Shown here: in pieces, positions 1 through 13,076 of the stretch
Layout: every line of letters begins with the position of its first letter
Position numbering within the stretch: the stretch's first letter is position 1
Assembly (NCBI RefSeq): GCF_000151315.2
Contig: NW_011887294.1
Location: 378,266-442,265 of the forward strand
Reading direction: 5' to 3'
DNA from: Capsaspora owczarzaki ATCC 30864
Taxonomy: Eukaryota; Opisthokonta; Filasterea
Length of the DNA stretch: 64,000 bases
The notes under the pieces: model-generated
The model's input: only the letters and a program-made list of their open reading frames with translations
What the model was told of the DNA's origin: nothing
Databases searched by the model: none
Program-made: the position numbers and the translations under genes

Positions 1-3000
1 GGAAGCAGCGGCGCAACGGCATCCGCTGCTTCTGCTTCTGCTGCTGCTGCTTCTGCTGCTTCGAATGGAACTGCTACTGCAGCTACTGCTGCTACTGCTG
101 CTGCTGCCCCTGCGCCTTCGCCGTCGAGCGCTGGCAGTGTTGGCACGCTACGCAGGACGCCAACCGCTGGCTCTGTCCTTCCATCTGCAATGGCAAGTCC
201 AGGCGCAATGCAGACGTCGCCCTCTTCATCTGCGAATGCTGCTGCTGCTGCTGCTGCTCAAGTGGGCACGAACGGCGTCTCGCCATCATCCACACGACCG
301 TCCAGCATCGGACTGCCTTCCTCCCTGTCCAAGCCGGACCTTGCTTCTCTCGCTGCAGGCAGCGGGTTGCATGGATCGGCGGCGCTCTCCTCGTCCTCGG
401 GAAACCTGACCACAGTTGGCAACTCCACTCCCAATCCCAACCCTAGCGGTAACAGTAATAGCAACGGTAACGGAAACAGCACCTTGCACAATAATCATAG
501 CAACAGCACGTCCGGTGTGATGAGCACGGCAAGCAAGTTTGGCGCGGTTGGCGGCGGCTTCAAGTCGTCTTCTTCTTCTGCTTCTTCGTCGTCGTCGTCG
601 TCGTCGTCAAGCTCTGCCGCCTCTGCAATCCCATCGCAGCCGAATGGTCCTGTAGCAGGGTCGCCGGTCTCTACACCAACCCATCGACACTCGTTCGTGG
701 GCAAGGATGCTCGAGATCGTGAGGGCGCTCCGTCCTTGTCCAGCTCCTCGTCCACCTCGTCTCTCGCCAGCATTGCTGGTGTGACCGGACCCGCTGCTGC
801 GCCATCCGGGACGGGCGACTTTTCCGATATCATTGCTGCTTGCCTTGGATTGCCGCCAGGCTCAACGTGGGCCGATGCTGCCGCTTCTGCGGCAGCAGGA
901 GGAAACGCGGTGATTAACATTGACGCGCTAGAATCCATCGCCAACGAAACCACGTGCAACACCCGCATCGTTGACACTGGATTGACGCCTCTCCACTTGC
1001 TATGTCGAGCCAGCTTTGCAGCTCTGCCACCGGCTGCGCAGCAGCCTTCCAGCTGGTCTGTCGTGCAGCCGCCTTCCGCCATCACAACCACCACAGCCCA
1101 AACAGCAAGTCCGGCGCATGCCACCCACTCACCCGTGCTCACAAAGAAGGCTGCCGTCGGTCCCACAGCAGCCTCCCAAGGTGCCGCTTCCGCAGGGTCA
1201 GGATTGACTTCGTCGAAATCGTTCGGAACCTTGTTCGCGCGCCGCCCTTCCGTGCTGTCGGTGCCGGTTCCGCTCAGCTCCGCGTCCAAGCAGGTTGAGG
1301 ACCTTCTCAGTCGTGGTGTCAAGTGCCTGCTGGCTCGTGGTGCTCGGGACACCGTTTTGAGCCGAAACGGCTTTGCCCCAATCCACCTCGTCTGCTACTC
1401 GGGTGACACTGTCCTCTTGAAGGCGTTTGTCGACGCCAAAGCCAACCTCGCCGTCAAGGGATTCCACGATCTGTCGCCGCTCCATGTCGCCTGCATTCTC
1501 GGTCACGCAGACGTCGTTCGGCTGCTTCTCGCCGCGAGCGTCAGCATCAACGTAGCGGACACCAACGGATTCACTCCGCTGCACTACGCATGCCACGGTG
1601 GCTTTGAGTCCATTGTGGAAATGCTCATCAACCGCACTGGCACCGACACCAACGCGCGCACCTCCAACGCAGACACCCCGTTGCATCTTGCCGCATACAT
1701 GAACCACCGCAAAATTGTGCATCTTCTCCTCGCCAATACCTTTGCGCCAGCCGATCCCAACACGCGAGACAAGGAGAGCCACACGCCACTGCACTACGCA
1801 TGTCGCCGTGGTTTCATTCCCACCATGGAGCTGCTGTTGGAGCCCATCTGGAAGACTGACATGCATGCGCTGAATAGCTACCGTGACACGCCTCTGCATT
1901 GGTGTGTGAGGACGGTGTGAATGTTGAAAGGGGCTTTTTTTTTTTTTTTTTTTTTTTTTTGGAAGGGGAGGAGAGGTTCAGGAGGCCTAAGGCTTGTAGG
2001 GGTGTTTGGCATGTTTGCGAACAGTTGGAATTTGACTCACCTTGGTCCTTGCTTTGTTTGACCGTCCCCTTCACGCACCTTTGCTTGGCCTGGCAGCGCG
2101 TGCTATCACGGTCGGTTTGAGCTTGTCAAGCGCTATCTACAGTATGCTGGGGAACGAAGCATCCAGATGGAAAATATTTTCAGCGAAACGCCGTTGCATG
2201 CCGCCTGCACGAGTGGTGCGTCGGTAGAGCTCGTCAAGTTCTTGCTAATGCTCGATCCATCTCGAGTAAACTACCAAGGCAACGACGGACACACTGCGCT
2301 GCACAGCGCCTGCTGGAATGGGCACTTGAATGTCGTCACCGCGTTGCTCGAGCGAGGAGCTGACGTGCGCCTCAAGACCAAGGACGGCGCCACCCCAATG
2401 AAGTGGGCGTACGACAAAGGCTACGACGAGCTCGTCGACGGCCTGCAGCGTCACTTCCGCGACATTTTGAACGAGAAGGCCTCCGTGGGTCACCTCAACG
2501 GCATTCACAACGGGAATGGCAGTGCCAACGGCAACGGAGCCAGCTCTTCCAATAGTGGGGCCAGCTCGGGCTTGAGCAGTGCCAGTGGCGGTGGCTCGAA
2601 CAGCTTTACGTCCATTTCGTTCGACGCGTACACGTTCTTTAGCATGATGCCTTCGGCCTCCTCTTCCTCGTCCTCGTCCATTGATGGCGATATCGAAGCC
2701 TATACCATTCCTTCGCCGTTGGGCAAAATCCGGAATGTGACTCGCGAAAAGGCCGAGATCCTACAGCTCCGCGAGCTGCTCTCTCGGGACTTTCAGGTCG
2801 AAATGCACGAGATCGAGTTCCAGGAGATGATTGGAGCCGGCTCGTTTGGCAAAGTCTTCAAGGCCACGTACCGCAACCGCCTTGTCGCCGTCAAGCGCCT
2901 GCGTGGCAAAACCTTCCGAGCACGCTCAGACATTGAGCTGTTTTGCCGCGAGGTCTCGATTCTGTGCAAGCTCAACCATCCGAACGTTGTCAAGTTTGTG

Positions 3001-4984
3001 GGCGCATGCGTGTCGGAGCCAAGTCAATTTTGCATCATCACCGAGTTTGTCAGCGGCGGCTCGCTCTACAATGTGCTCCACGTGCAAACAACGCCCCTCG
3101 ATCTGCCGACGCGTGTATCGATCGCGCTTGATGTGGCGCATGGCATGAACTACCTCCATACGCTTCCCCGGCCAATCATTCATCGAGACCTCAACAGCCA
3201 CAACATTTTGCTGAATGATCATTTTCGTGCGGTCGTCTCTGATTTTGGCGAGTCGCGCATCGTCAAGAGCAACTACGACCTGGATAACATGACGAAACAG
3301 CCAGGGGTATGTATTTTCGTCGAGACGACGATGGAGGTGGTGGTGGTGGTGGTGGTGGTGGTGGTTTGCTTTGGTGGTTTGCTTTTGTTGAAATTTGGAG
3401 AGATTGTTTTCAAAGAGGGAAAGCTATTGCTGAATGATCTAACCTCCTTGCCTCTCGCCCACTCTAGAACTTGCGATGGATGGCTCCCGAAGTGTTCACG
3501 CAATGTACCATCTACAGCGGCAAGGCAGATCTGTTCAGCTATGGTCTGACTCTCTGGGAAATCATTGCTGGCCAGCTTCCGTTTGCCGATTTGAAGCCAG
3601 GTGAGTTTTTTTGTTCTCGTTCGAGAATGTGTGGCGTTGGTTTTGGGGGGGGGAGTAAGGTTGTTGGTTTTGTGAAATTCCCCCCGTGTCCAACTATTTT
3701 TTTTTTTTGCCTCTCTTGCTCTTTCTCTCCCTCGCTCCTCTAGCCGCTGCGGCTGCTGAAATTGCATACCATGGCCGCCGCCCACCCATCGGATTCAAGT
3801 TCCCAAAAGCAATCAGTTGCCTGGTCCGGCACCTCTGGCGCACCGAACCAGACACCCGGCCGACTTTTGCCGAGGTGGTTCAATGGCTGGATGCGCATCG
3901 TGACCGGCCAAACGACGTGCTGCCCTCGCATCATTTGTTTGAAAAGCTGGGACAGGACGACACAACGCCAGAAGCCACAGACAACCACGACCCGCATTCC
4001 GCGCAGTCTCCGACCTCGTACGCTCAGGGCACGGTGCCAGTGACTGCTGCAGCCGTTGAGCAACGCTTTGCAAACAGCACCGACACCGCCACATTGACAG
4101 CCAGCGGCAGCGGCTCGTCCACCGCCTCGAACGGCAGCAGCAGTTTGAGTCACAGCGGCTCGAACGGCGGCTCTGGCAGCAATCATTCCATGGTCCCCGT
4201 CGTGGTCAATGCCAACGGCTATGTCACAAACGCCCCCATGCCCTCGCGCTTTGTCGCGAGCATGGTGCAATCTGGTCCGTTTGGAGCCAGCGCATCCGCG
4301 CCGCCGTCGTCGTCGAGCTCCCCGGCGTCGCACCCTGGCTTTGTTGGCGCATTGCCCGTCTCTGCAGCCTTCTCGTCGGCTCATGTTCCAACGCGCACGG
4401 TCGGATCCATGTCTGCACTCGCTTCGTCCGCTGGCATTCGAGTACCGATGGTTTCGGCGTCTCCACCCTCCAACATTGCTGCCCACTATGCATCTTTGCA
4501 GACGCGACAGGCTCCGCAGGTTGGGCAGCTCGCACCCACACGTGTGAATGGCGGAATGTCGTCGCTGGCCAACATGCCGCTGCTGTCGTCGTCTTCGCCG
4601 GCGTCCACGTCGTCCCCAGGCGCCATGCCCTCGGGACCAGCTTCCGTGTTTGGACCTGCCGTCGCTGCAGCTCAAGGCACCCCCAAGGTCTTTTCGTACC
4701 TGCAGCAGCAGCAGCAGCAAACGGAGGTTGGCGCCATATCCGCCGCCCACCACCACCCCGCGACAAGGCCGACAACACAGCCCAACGTATCGTTCGCAGA
4801 TCTGCCCCTGTCGGCACCTTCCCAGACTCCGGCTTCGCTGGACTCGGCCTCATCGTCGCCGAGCACTGCACCGACTGTGAAGGCGGCAGTTCGACAGATG
4901 GAAAAGCGGCTGTCGACCGGTGCTCCTGCAACGCCTGCTGCGAGTAGTAGTAGTAGCTCTCATCCCGCTAGCACTCCCAAGTAA
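1..4984 (+). CDS. TNNI3K: Ankyrin-repeat TKL protein kinase, TNNI3K-like (5' end outside window)
   Basis: Exons read as 1-1901, 2097-3306, 3468-3600 and 3744-4984. The frame is open from base 1, so the start lies upstream; the visible part codes for 1494 residues. The first ~320 residues are Ser/Ala/Gly/Asn low complexity. About ten ankyrin repeats follow (residues ~325-830), one split cleanly by intron 1 to give TPLHCACYHG. The kinase domain (~869-1131) shows glycine loop GAGSFGKVF, lysine in VAVKRL, catalytic [16 protein letters not shown] in place of plain DFG plus two, and [10 protein letters not shown]. From memory, [36 protein letters not shown] and LKPAAAAA are hallmarks of animal TNNI3K (HH498/CARK), so this is a probable orthologue with Ser/Thr/Tyr kinase activity. 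A long Ser/Ala/Gln tail ends at a TAA. Intron 2 holds a (GGT)n run and intron 1 a T run of over 20. The number of ankyrin repeats is approximate. Confidence 0.92.
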
Positions 4985-5421
4985 TAATGGGCTTTTGGGG
5001 GGTGGGGAGCATGGTAGCTTTGGTTTCGATTTTGTCGCTCCAATTTTTGTATTTTGCTTTTGTTTTTCCATAATTCTTAATTTTGATTTGGTTTCGAGTT
5101 TCGTATTTTCGCTTCCACCTCTGCTCAATTCAAGCCAATCCACTCCTCACCTTCTCCACCCCAAATCACATAGTCCAACAAACCAGCGGGACAATCGATG
5201 AAATCGAAAGACAAGTGGTGAATTTACAGGCAAAAAAACGTATATACTCAAACAACAGGGGAACCGCCGGCGAATATTACAAACGCTACACAATGAGCTT
5301 CGACAAAGTCACCATCAAAAAGACCGGCCTCTGCAAATGTCAGCTTTTTCACTCTTGTTTTTATTTCACAAGCCCGAGAGCAGCCGGGGAACAAAAGAAA
5401 AAAAGCGCTGATGGACGGTTT
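4985..5421. other. Convergent 3' intergenic region, kinase/cofilin
   Basis: About 440 bp between the stop codons of two convergent genes. It is AT-richer than the flanking exons and must hold both 3' UTRs. I see no further gene; the plus-strand reading frame that crosses it is the antisense of cofilin. Confidence 0.6.
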
Positions 5422-7083
5422 TTAGCGGTCGCGGGAGGAGAGCTTCTCGATGATGTACGAGTAGTCGACCTCGGAGGCGTCGGTAGCCTGGATCTCGGCG
5501 TGGAGACCGACAAGGCCAGCCTTGAGGGCATCCTTGCTGGAGGCGTAGAGCATCTTCTGCTTGATCTTGGATTCGTTGGGGGCCCAGGCGAAGAAGACGA
5601 GCTTCTCACGCTTGCCAGACTCGGGGGTGTCGTAAGCAAGATCGTACACGGCGTAGCGGCAGTCGTTCGGGGGGAGCTCGGCGAGGAACTCGTCGTAGGT
5701 AGCAGAGGGGTCAGCCTTCTTGGTGATGACAATCATGGTGTTGTCCGAGTTGAGCTGGAAAATGACATAACGGTAGGTGTGCTTGAGCTTGAGGTCCTGG
5801 AAGACGGTTGCGACTTCGGGGTCGACCTTAACGCCGGATGCCTGAGACAAAGGGGAAATGTGGGGGAAACAGTGAGGGTAAGCGATTGGGACGTGTGGAA
5901 GAAGGTGGGGGGGTTTAAGTTTTTGGTTTGGTGCGTGAACAAGGTTGTTTGACGAGTTGAGGCTTTGGGTGTGTTGTGTGGTGATATGCTGCGGTTTGCT
6001 TTTTTTTTTCTTTTTTTTTTTTTTGTCAATGAACTTGCATTGTAATTTTTGTTTTTCCTCGTGATTCATGCTTCCAGTGCCAGGCAATCCATGTCACGTC
6101 CTTTCCCCCCCCCCGCCATCGAATCGCTCCTCCTAGCAAAACATTTTCGCCCTTTTCGCTACGACAGACACCGTCCCTCCGCCATCGCGAAAAAACAAAA
6201 ACAAGCAATGTCGACAACTCGAAAAAAAAAAAAAAAAAAAGTTTGTTGTTTGGGGCGCCTGCCTTTTCGGGCAAGGCCGCCAAATAATACAAAATAATAG
6301 AAAAAATAAAAGAAAAATCAAATGAGATCGCTTTTTTTTTTTGCTTCCTGCTGTCGATCGCACTGCTGCAACGCTCTTCGTGCTGGTTGGTGGAAGGTTG
6401 TTGCGAGCGTAGGGACACAAGAGCAGGAGGATGCCGTGCGAAAAGCGTTGCTCTCGCTCAAGCAGAAGAAAGGCACGAGAAGAAACAACTTTCACAAAAA
6501 AAAAAAAAAAAAAAAGCTCGATCAAACGAACCGCCGGTTGAGCAGCTCATTCCACAGCAGGTCTGCAGCCAGGAATGCGAGTCGAACCAACAGATCGAAA
6601 GACGATAGGATTGGAGGAGTTGGAGAGGGTAGAGCAGCAGCCGTCGAACAGAATTCAACAGTGAAAATAAAATAATAATAATACAGAAAAAAAAAAAAAA
6701 AGAGATCGCGTTCCAGACTTCAAATAACCGTTTTGTTCGAAGCGATCGCGCCGGACAAGCGCTGTGCGAGTGCAGACAACGGCAGTCGATAATGGAGGCA
6801 TGTGTCTTATCGAACTTGTTTGCAGTGTTGCCAAAGCGCGAACAGCAGAGAAGCAGCAGTCCGTCCTTTTTTTTTTCTTTTCGTTTTTTTTTATCTGCGT
6901 CTTTTTTTTTTTAACTTTCTTTTTTCTTTGCTTTCAGTTCGCTCACTCACTCGTCACTCAACCCCAAGGCGAAAGAAGAGGCATGGAATCAACAAAAAGG
7001 ACAAGGCGAGGATGTGCAAAAAGGGAAGACGGCGAAGAAGCAGGCGGTCGTTGTGGACGCGAAAAAAAAGCAGCTCTCACCAT
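5422..7083 (-). CDS. CFL1: Cofilin/ADF (actin-depolymerising factor)
   Basis: Main exon 5841-5422 codes for a complete ADF-homology domain, starting ASGVKVDPEV, with KRE-K in the actin-binding long helix region (SGKREKLVFFAW) and a C-terminal SYIIEKLSSRDR. It has no ATG of its own at the conserved start: a polypyrimidine tract and CAG sit directly before GCA. The only ATG followed by GT that I find upstream is at 7083-7081 (ATG|GTGAGA). Joining it gives MASGVKV, 140 residues, with Ser3 in the position phosphorylated by LIM kinase in animals. Animal cofilin/destrin genes are known to have the same ATG-only first coding exon. The intron is 1239 bp and full of A and T runs. The protein severs and depolymerises actin filaments in the cytosol. 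Domain identity is certain; the first exon is inferred. Confidence 0.88.
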
Positions 7084-7751
7084 TGTAGATTGTTGGTGGT
7101 TGGGTTTTGAGGAGTGAGTTGCACTGGTTTTGGAATGGATTGAATTCGTGTTTGAAACAAATGGTTTGGTTCGGGCAGACAGCGGGCAGTACGAGCATCG
7201 CGTTTTCAAAATTATTCAAGTGGAAATAGAGACAAGTCGAATGAGCCCAGTTGGAGCGGAATCGGCCAAGAGTCACGCCAAATCGCACTTTTTGGGAAAA
7301 TTTAAAACCAGCAACCAAGAAAAATGGGATTGGAGCAGAGTGACCAGGCCCACCTCGCCCCATTCCGGTCACACAGACACGAAAATGACCGCCACGTAAT
7401 GTACATTCGTTTTATTTCAATACTACACTCGAAAATCAGCCGAAAAGTCGCGCAAGGGCGCGAAACCGCATGTGGTCGAGTTAAGCCGTATGCGCGGTGC
7501 CTCCCACATCCTGCGTGCGCCGATGCTTGATCACTGCGTGCTCCAACTCTTGAGCAAACCATATTTCCAATCCATCCATGAGCAGCTGAGCGGCTGCAGC
7601 ATCTCGCACGACTGTTTGTTTCGTTGATGAACTAGTCTAACTTTTTTTTTTTTTTTTTTTTTTGATCTTTGCCGCTGTTTTTTTTTTTTTTTTTTTTTTT
7701 TTTTCCTGCTTTTTCTGCTTTTTCTTTTCTTTTGTCTCACACACCCACATC
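7084..7751. promoter_or_regulatory. Divergent promoter region, cofilin/RasGEF
   Basis: 668 bp separate two divergent start codons. The right half carries two T runs of over 20 (about 7641-7663 and 7678-7704) just upstream of the RasGEF start, a common nucleosome-excluding promoter feature. I cannot point to a TATA box or a specific factor site. Confidence 0.4.
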
Positions 7752-9950
7752 ATGGCGTCGGCCAGCGACGGGATGGATGCTGGTGCTGCCAATGGTAAGA
7801 TTGCACCACACCGCATGCGCCTCACTCGGGGCGTTCCTCGGCGTCCAGGCAGTCGGCCGAGCTCGTTCTTGTCTGGCTTTTTTTTTTTTTTTTTTTTTTT
7901 TCCCTCCGTTGTTGTTGTTTACCGCTGCGTGGCAGGGTGTGAGGGGGACCCGGAGTGCGCAGACGTCGCGTCCTGCACCAACAGCATCCTTTCCTCATCA
8001 GCGCTTGCTCTCCCTTCCTTCATCCGTTGCCGAGGGGAAGCCCTTCGAGTGATTGGCGCGGAGAGGCCGAAAAAGCCAACAAACACAAAAAAACAAACAA
8101 AAAGAAAAGAAAAAAGAAAAAAAAAAACACAGAAAAACAGTGGTCCTGCTCAATTTCCATTGGCTCATCGCCCCCTCGCCCTCCTCCCCACTGCTGGTTT
8201 CCTACTCTTCCTGACTCACACTCTGCACGAGAGTGGGTGTGTGTGCGTGTGTGTTTGACTAACTGAATCCCCGCCCCCCACTTTTTGTCTGGATGCTCCT
8301 TGTGTGGCAGCAGGCGCGCTCAAGCGCAATGAAAAGAAACGGTCGTTCAAGTTGCTGTCGCGGCTCAACAGCTTGACCTCGTTCGGCTCTGCGCTGCCGC
8401 CGCCAACTCCGACGGGAACGAGTGCGACGTCGTCGAGTCCGGTCATGAGTAGCACCAATAGCGGCAGTGACAGCGCGAGCGGCAGCGGCTCAGCAACGCC
8501 ACTATTCGCTTCCGCTGCCACTGCTATTGCCGCCGATGAGGTAGGGTGCTTTTGTCTTTTGCTTTTGTGTGTGTGTGTGACGCTTGCACTCGTAGTCCAT
8601 ACATTCTCATTCATCTGGCTCGAATTTTGGTTGCCTGGCACAGACACGGCCACCGCGGCTGGACGAGGACGACGAAACCGAGCGAGAGCACGAGTCCACC
8701 ACCACCACCACCACCACCACCACGAGTACCGCTGCCTCGGCAGACTCGCCTGTTCCTGCTGCTTCAGCAACGTCGTCATCAGCGCCAGGGTCTGGATCAT
8801 CGTCACCAGCAGGCGCGGCGGTCACTGCAACCAACAGTGGCAGCAGCAGCAGCAGCAGCAGCACAAGCCATAGCATCAACAGTCATAGTAGTAGCAATGC
8901 TGCGATTCGAGGCTCATCCACCCTTGTTCGTCGAAGCTCAGCACTGTCCCCTCCTCCGCTCAATCTGGCGCAACCAACACCGCCACCATTACAGCCCAGT
9001 TCACAAGGCACGCCAATATATTCCACGCCCTTGCAAGCCACGTCCTCGCACGCGTCCTCCAGCCGAGACCGCTTTTCGTTCTCGTCCTCGGGCTCGTCCA
9101 GCTCGCTGGCCATGCTTGCGGCAACGGAAGAAGTGCTGCCCGATGTTGTGTTTACGCTTTCCCGCAAGAAGGCCTCGGCCGTTGCTCAGCTCCATCTCCA
9201 GCATCAACAGCAGGCGCAGCAGGTTCAGCAACAGCTGCTGCAACAGCAGCAATCGCAGCAGCCGACATCGCCCCAACCGCTGCCTTCGCCTCCACCACGC
9301 ACTAGTATTGATTCAGTGACGTCAAACAGTTCCAGCTCGTCTGACAGCAGCAGCGCGGGTACCAGTTCGACTGCCCCTGCACCCTTGCCTGCACCCGTTC
9401 AACCGGTTTCTTCCGCGTCCCTCCGCTCGTCGTACACGGCCGTGGACCGAAAGGTGAAGGCCGCGTCGTTTGGCCGCCTGATTGAGCGACTTGCTCCATA
9501 CGATGCGACTGCCGTCGATAATTTCTTCATGAGCGTCTTTTTCACCACATACCGCGCATTCGCACGTCCTCCCGAGGTCCTCACAGCCTTGTGCGATCGA
9601 TTCTCCCAACCCATTAATGCGGACGTGTTGGTGTCCACTGCCGCCTACGCGGAGCGCTTTGTGGCACAGGCGGCCGCAGCTGCAGCAGACGCTTCCAGCA
9701 CCAGTGCATCTTCAGCAGCACCGCCGGCGGATGCTGAAGCCGATACGTCTGATTCCTTGTTTAGCTTCATGACGGCCCAGTTCCGTCACCTCCAAGCCAC
9801 CCGCAATGTTGACCCCACTCCACCACTCTCCGCAGCAACCAGCTCGGAGGACATGTTAATCACCCACCGAGACACTCACAGTGCTCTCCCGATTTTGTTA
9901 GAAGCCAGCTCTTCTTTGCAGCAATCAGAGCCACAATCAGAGCCACAACC

Positions 9951-10015
<65 letters not shown>

Positions 10016-13000
10016 CGTCGCACCCACCGCTTTGTCGGGTCTCGTCGTTGCCGATGCAAATACCAAACAGCTCCATCACCCCGTTTGCCACAGTCCGGTC
10101 TGGAGGGCATCGCCATCATCGCCAGTCTCTCGAAAACCAGTCTCCCACACTTGGAAGCTTCTCAGCATCATCGCTACCAGTCAACTTTGCCCACTTGCAT
10201 GGCTATTCGAGTGCCGAACTCGGCCGCGACCGCAGGGACTCTGTCGCCTCCAATGTGTCTACGACCTCGAGCAGCTCTGATGCGAATGCGTTGGCGTCCT
10301 CCGTCGAGGCACTGAGCGGCGGTCACTCGGCGTCTGCCCCAGAGCACATTCCTGACGACTTTGTCTCGATGGTCCGCCTCCGCGTCACGTTTGCCTTTTC
10401 AGTGTGGATTAACCAGCATTGGTACGACTTTCGAGATGCGCTGGGGCAGCAATGCCTCACGCAGTTGCGCGAGTTTCTCGAAACGACCGTGTGTGCCAAT
10501 CCCGGCACCACCAACCTCGGCCAGCTTCTCGTCCGCACCATTGATTTCAAAGTCTCCAACCCCACGTCCGGTATGTGGCAGCTTCCCACCCCACAGACTT
10601 CTGCCGCGTCGTCGGCATCCCCCAGCATCGCGTCGCTCTCGGCTCACGCGCCGTCGGCTGCCTTGTCCGGTCTCTCTTCTTCCCACTTGCATGGGCACTC
10701 TCACAAACGACGCGTGTCCGAGTCGCGGCTATCGGGCTCGTTTGGGTTTATGTCGCGCTTGAGCAGCTCCGGCGGGTCGGGCACGCACTCGCCAAACCCA
10801 GCCGCCGTGCCAAGCCCCGCCGTGTCAGCGTTGCCGTCACCCATGATGCTGGCCTCAACCTCTGGCTCGTTCAACGGCACCGCCAATCCCATCAGCCCCA
10901 CCGGTGACTCGGAGCAGACAGTGGCGGCATTCCCATCCCTGTCGCTTCGTCACCTCGACATCAACGCAGCCAACTTTGCACGGCAGCTCACCCTCGTTGA
11001 GGCAGCTCTGTACCGTGATGTCATGCCTTCCGAGTGTCTCGGATCCGGCTGGACCAAAAAGGACAAGGCCGTGAAGAGTCCGTCCATTGTGGCAAGCATC
11101 CAGCACTTCAACCGAGTGTCGACTCTTGTCATGACGGAGGTATTGCGACCGGAAGACCGCGTCTCTCGCGTCGAGCAAATGGTCTTTTTCATCGAGGTGG
11201 CCAAGGAGTGTCGAGTACTGTGCAACTTTGCCTCGCTCAAGGCGATCGTTTCTGCTTTGCAATCGACTCCCGTGCACCGTCTCAAAAAGACCTGGAGCCT
11301 GATGAAAAAGGACCACGTCGCAACGTTCGAAGACTTGTGTGATCTCGTCTCGGAGCGTAGCAACTACCAGCGCCTTCGCGACACGTTGCGGACTACCAAC
11401 CCTCCCTGCATTCCGTACCTTGGTTGCTTCTTGACCGACCTCACGATGGTTGACAGCGCCAACTCTGACCTCTATGGATCGACCCAGCTGATCAATTTCG
11501 AGAAGCGACGCAAGGAGTTTGAGATTATTGAGGTTGTTTGTTGGTTCCAGCGCAACTGCCAGTACTCGTTGATTCCCGTGCCGCACTTCCAATCGTGGCT
11601 CTCAAACGCCCTTGTACTGAACGAAGATGAGTGCTACAAGCTCTCTTTGATTCGAGAAGCACGTGAAGACAGCAGCTCTGCCGCCGTGTCGGCTGCGCTG
11701 TTGGCTGCTGCGCTCAGCGGTGGCGCTTCTACACCGCTGCCCGGCAAGTCTACGTCCGCGCTGGCCACATTGTCCACGCCATCTCCCGCACCAGAGCCGG
11801 CCCTCGGGACGAGCGTTGATTCCAGCTCCAGTAGCACAGGCAGTCCGCTTCGCCGCTCGTTCAACTCTGCGCCGTCCCTCAGTGCCATTCTCGAGCAGCA
11901 GCAGCAGCAGCAGCAACAACAACAACAAACAAACTCGGCAGTTGACAAACCACCCACCGCAGTACAGCCAGTCAATGCAACTGAAGAAGCGTCCGCCAAC
12001 ACTGGCGAAGCAAGCACCACGTCTCCGCCATCCGCCTCGCTCGGTCCTGCCCAGACCGAAGCTCCAGTTTCCAAGCTTGCGCTGTTGCTCCAAGACTCCA
12101 TGTCCAGCGAGCTCGTCACGAGTCTGGAAGAGCGCAACTCTGCTGTGGACCGGTTGCGCAAATTTATCGCATCGCGTCCAACCAGTCTGAGGAACTTTTA
12201 TGATACCAATGTTAAGGCATTCGGTCGACAAGACTCTTCTTTCATGACCCCCGTGGATCCTGGCTCTCCGCGCGCCAAAAAGTCGTCCAAGCCGGTAAGG
12301 ACTAGCTGATGTCGTTTTTTGTGTGCCGTGCTTTGCTCGTTTGTTTGTTGGAACACTTGCTGACTCTTGTTGTCGCTTTGCTTTTGTGTTGTTTCGTTTT
12401 TTTTTCGTCTTTTCGTCGCTTTCTCTCCCCCACCCCCTCATGACAGCTTGCATTGAGTAGCCGTGCCGGATCGTCCGAGTTATTGGCCCAGGTGGAGACT
12501 GCGGCCTCAGTCCCCACCGACCCAGATGCTGTGCCAATTCGTGTGCGAGCAGGCCCTTCCATCACGCAGCGACTCAGCAAGAAAAAGTCGGACAAGATCA
12601 AGACCATAGTTGTCAACCCCAACGCAACGGAAGCCAGTGTCATTATTCAGGCTCTCGAGCGACTCAAAATCCACGAAGCGCCAGAAAACTGTCGCTTGGT
12701 TTGCGTCACGTCGCGTGGCTTGATCCGATTTTCGGACGAGAGTGTCTTCCTGCCTCCCCAGGAAGATGGCATGGAGCCTCCGCTGTTTGTGCTCGAAGCG
12801 ACGGGTGCAGACCTACTCAGTCGGGCAACCTCGCCTGCTCGCGCCCGGTTCCTGCGTGCTCAGTCTGCAGGCCCCAACGCGTTTGCTCCGGCCCTTCTTC
12901 AGCGCCAGTCGCTCAGCATGAACGAAGATGCCAGCGAACTTCCAGACCATCTTAGTAGTCTCCTTTCAAGCCCGCTATCTGGCAATAGCGAAGGAGACGT

Positions 13001-13076
13001 GTCCTCCTCCCCCTACACGAGCCAAGAGGACATGCTTCCTCCCGGAACGTCCAGTGTTCCGGAGACGTGCTTGTAG
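7752..13076 (+). CDS. Ras-family guanine nucleotide exchange factor (RasGEF_N + CDC25 + RA), RalGDS/RGL-like
   Basis: Exons read as 7752-7794, 8311-8540, 8644-12294 and 12447-13076; 1517 residues. After a Ser/Thr/Gln-rich N-terminal third comes a RasGEF_N domain starting near residue 360 (KVKAASFGRLIERLAPYDA) and interrupted by a long poly-Q and Ser insertion. The CDC25 catalytic domain spans ~858-1093 (FARQLTLVEAALYRDV, FNRVSTLVMTEVL, NPPCIPYLGCFLTDLTMVD). A ubiquitin-like Ras-association domain lies at ~1354-1426 in the last exon, as in RalGDS/RGL proteins. It should load GTP on a Ras-family GTPase, probably at membranes; which GTPase cannot be told. The ATG at 7752 is the first in frame. 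The exon 2 acceptor is a tandem CAGCAG that could add or drop one alanine. Confidence 0.9.
9951..10016 (+). repeat. (CAA/CAG)n poly-glutamine tract in RasGEF
   Basis: About 22 glutamine codons, mostly alternating CAA and CAG, inserted within the RasGEF_N region. A shorter CAG/CAA tract sits near 11897-11930 of the same gene. Alternation of codons makes slippage less likely than for a pure run. Confidence 0.9.

Noticed and set aside
5083-5952. 289-codon plus-strand frame over cofilin
   Set aside because: Opposite strand codes for a clear ADF domain; the Leu/Val/Gly-rich product is a shadow.
8216-8239. (TG)n-like stretch GTGTGTGTGCGTGTGTGT as a regulatory repeat
   Set aside because: It is short and imperfect, inside RasGEF intron 1; nothing beyond a simple repeat.
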